Shown: positions 55,876 to 64,000 of the stretch, piece after piece | Layout: every line of letters starts with the position of its first letter | How positions within the stretch are numbered: position 1 is the first letter of the stretch | Source of the DNA: Helicostylum pulchrum | Lineage: Eukaryota > Mucoromycota > Mucoromycetes > Mucorales > Mucoraceae | Assembly (NCBI GenBank): GCA_025677825.1 | Contig: JAIXMO010000017.1 | Span: 62,001 to 126,000 of the forward strand | Reading direction: 5' to 3' | DNA: 64,000 bases | Program-made: the position numbers and the translations under genes | Notes under the pieces: generated by a model | Seen by the model: only the letters and a program-made list of their open reading frames with translations | The model's database searches: none | What the model was told of the DNA's origin: nothing

Positions 55876-57180
55876 ATAATTAGTTTTTTTAAAAAAAGAT
55901 GCAAGGGGTTTGCTAATCGTTATTCCTGTTTTACCTTTTTATTCTTTGTTTATGTATAAACAATAACGAAAAGGAAAAAGAGTGAAAAAAAGTTTTGCTG
56001 AAACGATATTTATTCTCTATTGTGTGCACAAAAGTTAAATTATATCTGTCAAACTGGCTGTGTGATACTTTACTTTACACTCAAACTGTTACCTATTTTG
56101 TATACATATAACGAGTTCTTTTTCCTAAATAGGTATTTTTCTTCACTACATAATAATATGTAACAACCTTGTTTAAAAGCTATTTTGTTTAAACACTTAT
56201 ATTTCAACAGCATACATTTTTTTTACAAAGTTTAGAAAAAAACGGCTAATCTCGGTCAGGTTTAACCGTTCGTATTAGAAACTCTCTGTTCTGTTACGCG
56301 ACATGAAAAGGATACAAGTCGCGGATGTGTGTAAAAAAAAACGTCTATTTGAGGGTTTAGAAAACTTAATCGGCGATTCCTGAACAGTTTTATTAAAACA
56401 ACTAGTAGATTTTCGTAGCCTATTGGCGTTCACCTCTGTAGGTATACACTTTACCGCTGCTTCCGTCGTTGTTACTGAATATCCTTTTTTTTAAAACGGA
56501 GATGAATGAATAATATAGAATTAAAACTTTAAAATCATTGAAGCACCCCTATAACAAATTCAAATGTACACATTAAACTATTCAAAAGATTACATATCCC
56601 TCACTTTGCTTGTCATTTTATAATGTAAGGGTTATGATATAATGCTACATTTCTTTATATATTCCCGCTTTGTCTAAAGTTTTTTTTTGTCAAAAAGATA
56701 AAGTATGAACGTCCCTTTTCTCCGTTATAAAAGTAGCCAATCTAAAGTATAATATGCACACAAACCAGCTTTATTGTAATATATGGTGCTTTGCAGGTAA
56801 TAAAAGGACCCTGTTTTTTTAGTACTCCTGGCACCTGTTTTTTATTTTCGTTACAGAACTCGCCCCCCCAGACATATTAAATGTTGTGTGCTTTTTATTT
56901 AGTTTATAATTTTACCGCGGGTATCCGGCCTGTAGTACAAATAACATACATGAATGATAAGCTGCCTTGCTTCTATATAATCTAAATACAACTACTATAA
57001 TGACATGAAAGGTATATTTCCATAAGTCGAAGCACATACATACTTATTTTCTAGTACTCTTTTCCTCTGGACCAAGTCACTGGATACTACCTCTCACAAT
57101 TAAAATTTTATTCAGTTGACAACTTTCTATTTGTCACTTTACTTTATTGATAAGAGGTAAAAAAAAAAAAACCTGGCTTT
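55876..57180. other. Intergenic stretch
   Basis: Upstream region of the preceding gene and 3' region of the hydrolase gene; many A/T runs, no gene seen. Confidence 0.45.
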
Positions 57181-59032
57181 TTAAGTTCTACTAACAATCT
57201 CTTCAACCTCCTGCCGAACACCAAACTTATTATTTCGTTTGTTTATAAACCAAGAAACCACATCATTATCAGTTTTTAAATTATTATGAATTTTAGCTAT
57301 ATGAACTTCCTTTTCAGAAGGTAACCCATATTCGCGACACTGTTTAGTTGAATAACAATCTCTATCTTGCGAGAAAAATTCAAGTTCTCTCATATTGGAT
57401 TGGAAATACTTTGAAAGGATATCTTGTTCCAAGTCAACTTGTGAGAAATTTTGACGTGACCATTGAGGAGGTCTTTTTTTGAACATGGTTGACATAATAC
57501 CCTCTTGAAAGTCTGGTTGATACTATAATGCGTTTACGTTAAGTATACAACTTGTTTTTTAGATGCATATAATTTTTACTTACGGCAGAAATTTGCCATG
57601 CTTGGTGTTCCATTCGAATACATTGTCTCAAAGATAACCTAGACGATTTACGCAACTGCTCCAGAGTAAGTGTGACTCCAATAGGTGATCCCTGACAAAT
57701 TCTATCAATAGCCTGTAAAGAAAACTTGGATCCTTCCTTTTCTAGAGCCTTTAGTATTTGTCCAACTGTATCAAACCTGAAACACCTAACAAATAAAAAA
57801 AAAGCTTTAAGTATCATCATGCGGAAAGGTAGTTTTTAAAATTGTATCAAAGAGAAATAATATATTCTTACTCGTTAATAATCTTTCTATTCTCACCTAA
57901 TAGAGCACTACTAGATGGAATATGATTAGGTCTAACTGCAAACTTTTCAATTGTATTATTGATAGTATCAACTGTCGGGTTTTCCAACCCAAGTAAACTA
58001 TCTTGTAAATATTCCAACTGTATAGATGGAACAAAATGTGTAGCTAACCCAGAAAATCTAATAGTTAAAGAGAGTTAAGAACAGAACAATATATACATAA
58101 ATAAACAAAATCTTTCCGTACAAGACATCTTCCGCTACAATAGTTTGAGCACATAAAGCAATATATTTTCCCAAATACCCATTCAACCGTGACAAAAAGA
58201 AATTCGAACCTCCATCACAAAAGTGACCAAATCTAGTTTCAGGCATGGCCATTTTAGTGTTTTCCGTAGCTACACCGAAATGTGACAAGACACTAAGACC
58301 ACATCCACCACCCACTAAAAAAAAATCTCCCAAATATTTAGTAAAGACAACAGTTTTTTTTCTGTAGTTGTGCATATTACTTGTGACTCCATCCATAAAA
58401 GATACGGTAGGTGTTTGCATAGTTCCAACAAAATGTAACATATCACAAATCGTATCAATAAAGTGATCAAAGACTTTTTTTTTGGAAGGGTCTTCAATTG
58501 AACTTGCTATGACTGTAAAAAAAAGGAGGGGGTTACTCTACGAAACAAAAACAAAAATGCATATCTAATTACATTTAAGGTCACCACCAGAGCTAAACGC
58601 TCGACCCCGACCTTTTAAAATGATCATATCTACATTCTCTGACTGCTCCCACGCCTATATATTGAACGTAATTACTTGGCTGTATATCAGATTTATACTT
58701 TTTCACTTACCTTGAAATGAGGAAACATAATATCAAACATGGAATTAGTAAAAGAATTGAGCTGGTTCGGTCTATTCAATATCATGGTCCGTTTATTTTT
58801 AAACGTTTCTGTTAATACCACAGGTTCCTAGATGATAACCGATTATTAACATATTAATCTAAAGTAGTTTCTTTTTTTTTTTTTTTGTTACCTTGATTGT
58901 ATTAGAAACCCGAGCAAACTAATTTTTGATATATAAGTATACTTTTTTGTTTTAAATAAACCTTATTACCTGACGTTTCTGAGTATATAAAAAATATCTA
59001 GGTAAATAAGGACGAGAAATAATCAAATTCAT
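57181..59032 (-). CDS. EHD3: Mitochondrial 3-hydroxyisobutyryl-CoA hydrolase-like protein
   Basis: Nine exons: 59032-58970, 58918-58892 (27 nt), 58827-58711, 58654-58573, 58512-58381, 58314-58122, 58057-57872, 57776-57584 and 57522-57181, encoding 444 residues. The N-terminus MNLIISRPYLPRYFLYTQKR is a likely mitochondrial presequence. Crotonase-fold motifs: LNRPNQLNSFTNSMFD, LKGRGRAFSSGGDLK (oxyanion hole), SFMDGVTMGGGCGLS, MPETRFGHFCDGGSNFFLSR (catalytic Glu region), GLATHFVPS. The C-terminal extension (SPIGVTLTLEQLRK, CIRMEHQAWQIS, DFQEGIMSTMFKKRPPQWS) is specific to the HIBCH branch. The enzyme hydrolyses 3-hydroxyisobutyryl-CoA in valine breakdown; the fungal protein is also found in the mitochondrial ribosome small subunit (mS47). 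Exon 6 ends at TT|GTACGG, a weaker donor. Confidence 0.93.
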
Positions 59033-60074
59033 TTATAAAATATTAGCGAACACACAAGAGATAGAAGTATAAGTATCAAGAAAAGTTTTTTTTAAAAGAA
59101 ACTACATACTTATATATACATATATTTGTTTGATATGACTTGTTAAAATATTATAATAAAAGTGCAAATTACGATGACTATCTTGGTCTTAATAGTGTTA
59201 TCTATGACCCGAGAGGACATGTATAAAATAAGTGATTATAAGCAAAAAACAACTAAACGGTAAATGTGTATTAATCTCGATAACGCAGTTTTTCGGAAAC
59301 TAGTGTTTTGTAACCGTGCATATAATGTCTTTTGTATTATACACATCTTCTTCCCTGTCATAACAAGAAGTATTGATATATACGCATTGTGATGAGTAGG
59401 TTACTTTAAGAGTTTTAATTGCGCCCGAATTGATGTAAATTAAATTATCAAACTCGTAAGAACACCTCTTGGACATATACAACGGGCTGATGTTTACTTT
59501 ATTGCTAATATCAAATGGTTTGTTTTTGGGAGATATAGAAAAGTATAATATTTTAAATTTATAAGCGCTATTAAATTATCTGTTTAACTTCTCGCTGTAC
59601 TCCACCATATTTATAGTCTCAATTTTTTTTTTACAGACCATGGCACAATATCTTTATCCTATTTAGAGCCATATCACTCTCTTACATGCCTGATTTATTC
59701 TTCTTCTGATGGCAGCCCACACTTTCGACAATTATAATGTGCATAATAATCTTAACCTATCGAAAACAGACTTAGTTTTCTCTTTGGGTTAGTATAGATG
59801 TACTTGACTTCGACATCATTTCTATATTCACATCTAAATAATTAGGTCGAGGCTATTGATGTACCTGTTTTTTAACCGTGATTACACCGATACTTTCACG
59901 CAAATCAGGTTGATACTATTCAATAGGTTAATAGATAACATATTGCTTTGGTTACTGGTTTTTTTTTACTTATAGGGTAAAATTGCCAATGGCAAGCTGG
60001 ACCAGTTATTTTATCAATCTAAAAGTATTTAATTACTCGCAACATGAGAAAACTAGGTGCCTTTGGAGATTATA
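59033..60074. other. Gene-free stretch
   Basis: No supported gene; the frame at 59300-59482 (minus) lacks a domain. Possibly further decayed Kelch-type sequence. Confidence 0.4.
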
Positions 60075-60402
60075 TCAGAAGGCATATAAATGCGAAGAAA
60101 TTAGAGCTACTTCCAGATCAGAGAACTCAGTTTTCCAAGAATGAGTATCGACATCCAAGATATGGAAATTAGAAGTATATACTAATGTGCCGTCAATTCC
60201 TAAAATAATTGTTTTTGATAACAGCTTTTTTTTTATAGAGATATGTTAAATAGTATATGTATATTTTTTTTTGTGTTTTACCGGAAGATTCTCGTACGCT
60301 TATACGTTGCATTACATTAGTTTTTGTATCGTGAGTAAACAGATAACCTTCAACGGGAAAACGATCAGTAGATATGTGTAAGTTTTCTTGATATGCAAAC
60401 AA
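60075..60402 (-). pseudogene. Kelch-repeat-like fragment, two exons
   Basis: Exon 60402-60282 and exon 60199-60075, joined in frame by a GT-AG intron, give 81 residues: LHISTDRFPVEGYLFTHDTK, MQRISVRESSGIDGTLVYTS, NFHILDVDTHSWKTEFS. The pattern 'hhh-D-T-x-x-W' after a Gly-containing beta segment is that of one to one-and-a-half Kelch blades; a full Kelch propeller needs five to seven. An upstream scrap at 60541-60482 (MKSILYRSVASKSTFVKHQS, then a donor GTAAGA) may be an older first exon, but joining it meets a stop. Treated as a gene relic. Confidence 0.4.
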
Positions 60403-60541
60403 TTCATATTACCTACTTCCAATTGAATCAGAATATATAATTTGGAGCTTTAAACATCTTAAATTCCTCCCGCCTTCTTACCGATTGATGTTTAACAAAT
60501 GTAGACTTTGATGCAACTGATCTATAAAGGATTGATTTCAT

Positions 60542-61557
60542 TACGTGTTTTAATGACTATAATAATAAAGAAATATGTATAAACAAAAGGTGTTTTTAAC
60601 TTTTTTTTGTTCTCTTTTTTTTTTCTTTTTTTTAGCTGTGATTGCAGATATAAGTAAACGCCTTTTTTATTTGGGACAATACTTCTCTTGTTGATAACAA
60701 CTGAATATATCGGCTTCGGTAAATCGAGATTAAACCCGATTTAAAGTTTTGCATATCTTCAAACCCCTCATTTCAAAGATTCTAATGCAAACGACCTTAT
60801 CCAGATATAAAAAGGTGCTTACGAATAAATCTCAGTAGTACCTTCTATTAGGTGACCAATAGTATTCTCAACAGGGATACACATATAAAAAAAAAAAATC
60901 TTTTTTAAATCAGAACAATTCATGCAATCAGTTTTTTTTTCAGTAATGTTTTTTCATTCTGATAAAATTTATTTACTATAATACCTTTTTATTTTTAAAA
61001 AAGGTATTTCTGCTACGTTAAACTATACAAACAAAAAATAATTCGCAAAGAAAAAAGAAGCTTCTAAAAGTATTCAAATTGACTTTCAGCCCACAATGGA
61101 TTTATAAGCAAACCGCGATTTTTGTATTTGAATAACAAACATCAGCAATAAAAAAAAAACGAAAGAGCTTAATTCAGTTTACTAGAACACCTATACACAC
61201 ACAAAAAAAAACCCAAAAATCGAAATAAAAAAAGTAAAAAAGCCCTGCTAAGTAGGTTTGGCTTAAAACCCGTCATCGTGACTTTAAACGCGTTACATTT
61301 CTAATTGACGTAATTTGATCTTATTTGAGCCCATTAAAATTTAAGCTACTACTGAAATAATTTCTTTTTAGAAGGGTTTAGAATGCCTACTATTCAAAAA
61401 AAGTAAAAAAAAAAGTTTTGATTATTCAGCTGTCAAATTCCATTGAATGTCAGATTGTCTCAGTTCAGTTTTACGTTTCCGTATAAATATAAAAGCAAAA
61501 CTTTTTCACTAATTTAATTTTACTTTTTTTCAAGTAATAATAATACAATAAATAAAA
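60542..61557. other. Upstream region of the reductase gene
   Basis: AT-rich; TATA box at 61482. No other gene seen. Confidence 0.5.
61482..61489 (+). promoter_or_regulatory. TATA box of the NADP reductase gene
   Basis: TATAAATA, 76 nt before the ATG, followed by an A/T-rich leader. Confidence 0.6.
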
Positions 61558-62674
61558 ATGGTATCTAATAAGCGCGTTCTCTATACAAAGATTCCTACTG
61601 GTCTCCCTGTCGATGGTGAAGACATGAAGGTAGTTGACTCTACTATTGATTTGGATGCTGAACTCCCCAAGGGTAACTTTATTCTCAAGACACTTGAAAT
61701 CTCTGTTGATCCTTATATGAGAGGTCGTATGCGTGACCCTTCTATTCCATCATACGCCCCTGCATTTGAAGTGAACGAGTCCATGACTGGTGATACCATG
61801 TCTGTTGTCGTCAAATCCAATAACCCTGATTATAAGGTTGGTGATTTAGTTTATGGTCGTACCGGTCAAGGTATCTTTGAAGAATATGTTCAAGTTTCTG
61901 CCGAATATGCCAAACATGCTTATGTTGTTCGTAACGACGCCAAAGAAAATGGTCTTCCTATCTCTCATTATGTTGGTGTTCTTGCTATGCCTGGTATGAC
62001 TGCATACTACGGGTAAGTTTTAATATTTTAAAAATTATATCAAGGGAGTATAAATTAAATTAATTTTATTTTTTAGTCTTAATGAAATCGGTAAGCCTAA
62101 AAAGGGTGAAACCCTTTACGTTTCAGCAGCAGCTGGAGCCGTTGGTCAACTTGTTGGTCAATTCGGTAAAGCTTTGGGATTACACGTTGTTGGTTCAGCC
62201 GGTAGCGATGATAAGGTAGATTACCTCAAGACTATTGGTTTTGACGAAGCATTCAACTACAAGAAGGGAGATATTGAAGAAAACTTGCATAAATATTGTC
62301 CTAACGGTATTGATATCTACTTTGAAAGCGTTGGTGGTAAGATGCTTGATGCTGTCTTGGCTGTTGCTAATAATTTTGCTCGTGTTATTGCATGTGGTAT
62401 GATCTCTCAATATAACCTCTCCAAGCCTGAACCCATCTACAATGTCATCAATATTGTTACCAAGAGAATCAAGTTTGACGGTTTTATTATTATGGATCAT
62501 GCTAGTCAGTATGAAGAAAAGTTCTTGAAGGAAGTCACTCCTCTTCTTGTTAACGGTAAAATCAACTACAAGACTGATATTGCTGAAGGTATTGAAAAGA
62601 CCCCTGAAGCTTTAATTAAGGTTCTTCGTGGTGAAAACTTTGGTAAACAAGTTATTCATGTCGCCGACTTATAA
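61558..62674 (+). CDS. Zinc-free MDR: NADP-dependent alkenal double-bond / 15-oxoprostaglandin reductase type
   Basis: Two exons, 61558-62012 and 62077-62674, encoding 350 residues. Markers of the leukotriene-B4-dehydrogenase/double-bond-reductase branch of the medium-chain dehydrogenases: LEISVDPYMRGRM, GQGIFEEYVQVS, YVGVLAMPGMTAYYGLNEIG, GETLYVSAAAGAVGQLVGQF (the AAxGxxG nucleotide loop), GSAGSDDKVDYLK, FDEAFNYKKGD, DIYFESVGGKMLDAVL, RVIACGMISQYN, FDGFIIMDH. There are no zinc-binding cysteines. Enzymes of this group reduce alpha,beta-unsaturated aldehydes and ketones with NADPH in the cytosol, often as a lipid-peroxide defence. The strong codon bias and TATA box suggest high or inducible expression. 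Confidence 0.93.
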
Positions 62675-62755
62675 ATTATATTCCCCCCTTCTCTCTCTCT
62701 TTCTCTTGCACATAGTTAAATAAATAAATAAAAAATCTTTTTACTTGGGTATATT

Positions 62756-63196
62756 TTATTTGTCTTTTTCTGTCACGACTTTGACTTCCTGGTCTATTCG
62801 TGTTTGATAGTAATCGCCTTTCAACGTCTCTAACGCTTCCTGTCGAATTGTATTATAGATACCAGCTCTAATAGAATAAGAATAAAGAAATAAATGTAAA
62901 TGTAAAATATGTTCTACCTTTCTAATTCTGCAGAAACGATTTCATGAAATGAAGAAGATTCTTTTTCAATTAAAGTAGGATCGTTAGCAATCATGTCTTC
63001 CATGAACAATTTCAACTTGTTTAAAAACTTTTGTCCTTCTTCCTACAACAGCAACAAAAATGAGACATTAGGTTTAACTAACTTATTAAGCGAATGTATA
63101 CTTTATACCATTTTGAAATTCGATTAATAACCGTTTTCTCAAGTCCGCAAAGACGCCATTTTTCTTTAATTGTAATACGGTATCTTCTGGTTGCAT
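62756..63196 (-). CDS. SHG1/BOD1-domain protein, COMPASS subunit-like
   Basis: Three exons: 63196-63109, 63038-62918 and 62867-62756, encoding 106 residues. Core: VLQLKKNGVFADLRKRLLIEF, then GQKFLNKLKLFMEDMIANDP, SSSFHEIVSAELERAGIYNT, IRQEALETL. Short size and the order 'KK.G.FD.LRK.LL.EF...FL..L..F++..+..DP' fit the Shg1 subunit of the Set1/COMPASS histone H3K4 methyltransferase and animal BOD1. The acceptor of intron 1 is uncertain: the closest AG (after GTTGTAG) breaks the frame, and the next one (GGAAG) keeps it. The gene faces the reductase gene tail to tail, only about 80 nt away. Confidence 0.75.
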
Positions 63197-63579
63197 TTTT
63201 TTTTTATATTTATTTAAGAAAAAAGGGTCTACAACTGAAAAAATAGATATAAATTGATTTTTGACCAATCAAGTCTTTAACAGGAGAATATGTTATTTTT
63301 TCCATGCTTCACCAACCATCTAATATCTTCAACCGCTTCTGATTCAATTTCTCCAGGTAAAAATGTCTCATTACATCTTTTGTTTCTTAGATATCGCGTA
63401 CGTTTTTTTTATACATAAGTCAAAAACACATTTCCGACTTTGATGGTTCGATAAAGTTACACCAGACTTACTTAAAATCAAACTTAAAAAAGTGACTTAT
63501 CTCCCGTAAATGTATACATTGTTTATATAATTTTGCTTTTCTTCCTTTTTTCTCTTTTCTACTGCAGTTTTTTTTTTAC
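63197..63579. other. Short intergenic stretch
   Basis: Divergent upstream region between the SHG1-like gene and the homeodomain relic. No gene seen. Confidence 0.4.
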
Positions 63580-63981
63580 ATGTCGAAAAGAAAGTATAGT
63601 AACAAAGACGCTTCTACTAACGAAGAGAAAGTCTCTATCAAAGAAGAGGAAGTCTTGATCAAAGGAGAAGAAGAAGTCTTTACTGGCAAAGAAGAAGTCT
63701 TTACTGGCAAAGAAAAAGACTTTATCAACGAAGAAAAATTCTTTATCAAAGAGGAAGAAGTTTTCACTAAGGAAGAAAATCTCATTCTGTTAGCAGAAAG
63801 CGAGGCGTTTAACCCAGAACAAACTATCAATGTAAGAAAAGGACTTGACAGCAATCCTAACCCTACAACAACAACAAAATAGGTAATAAACTGGCTAATG
63901 AGTTTGGAGTGAAATTTGACCGTATAAAGAAATGGTTTTTAACTACAAGATATAGGGAAACTCAAAAATACCAGGAGACAT
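63580..63981 (+). pseudogene. Homeodomain gene with a one-base frameshift
   Basis: The frame from ATG 63580 starts MSKRKYSNKDAST, then an acidic block of near-repeats (EEVLIKGEEEVFTGKEEVF and similar). Next is FNPEQTINVRKGLDSNPNPT, ending at TAG 63880. In the next frame the homeodomain continues: IGNKLANEFGVKFDRIKKWF, LTTRYRETQKYQET, then TAA at 63979. Together this is helix 1 end, the 'NPxP/T' loop, helix 2 and helix 3 (KKWF..R). One base missing in the A4 run before TAGG would explain it. Homeodomain proteins are nuclear DNA-binding regulators. Helix 3 lacks the usual Asn after WF (WFLTT instead of WFQNR), so DNA binding would be weak even if the frame were whole. Confidence 0.55.
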
Positions 63982-64000
63982 AAGAGAAAGACTTCAAAAA

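Noticed and set aside
1..64000. tRNA genes, snRNAs and CRISPR arrays
   Set aside because: No cloverleaf with a GGTTCGAATC-like T arm, no U-snRNA core, and no regularly spaced repeats were seen by eye; a covariance-model scan would settle it.

Overview
The window is nuclear DNA of a fungus, most likely a mucoralean (Mucoromycota). The reasons are strong AT-richness, many short GT-AG introns (about 50-100 nt), a trehalose-synthase-domain protein, RER1, CAF1, GATA-factor and omega-amidase genes of fungal type, and several decayed gene families that I associate with Mucorales repeats. The organism is inferred, not read directly. No tRNA gene, CRISPR array or bacterial operon signal was seen.

Layout. 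1-2.9 kb: 5' part of an RGS-domain protein and RER1 (both minus). 3.8-11.4 kb: a block of decayed mobile or repeat-family genes on the plus strand: a multi-lesion pseudogene, a Crypton/Ndc10-like tyrosine-recombinase fragment, and a long Fanzor/TnpB-like RNA-guided-nuclease relic. 12.3-23.8 kb: housekeeping genes: trehalose-synthase-domain protein, two small minus-strand genes, malate dehydrogenase with a peroxisomal-type C-terminus, CAF1/POP2 deadenylase and a GATA zinc-finger factor. 24.9-36.0 kb: a repeat-rich accessory region with broken gene-family members, an OTU-like protein that has lost its catalytic residues, a 5'-truncated SF1 helicase fragment between direct repeats, and another stop-riddled pseudogene. 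36.4-46.2 kb: conserved genes again: trefoil-like/CipC protein, adenosine kinase, GPALPP-motif protein, ZZ/EF-hand protein and omega-amidase, with a degenerate 28S rRNA fragment at 42.3 kb. 47.8-48.1 kb: another pseudogene piece. 48.3-63.2 kb: aspartic protease, Ran1-like kinase, an unknown protein, mitochondrial 3-hydroxyisobutyryl-CoA hydrolase, a Kelch-like fragment, an alkenal/prostaglandin-type NADP reductase and a SHG1/BOD1-domain protein. The window ends in a broken homeodomain gene.

How it fits together. The housekeeping genes are unrelated in pathway, as expected in a fungus. The accessory regions are the interesting part. A sequence of about 50 bp recurs at least seven times in diverged form beside the broken ORFs. 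The Crypton-like recombinase piece and the Fanzor-like relic sit in tandem in the same orientation. Nearly all frame breaks in this block lie at or near mononucleotide runs, whereas several nonsense and active-site changes look like C-to-T transitions. Exon positions given below were placed by hand from GT/AG signals and frame continuity.
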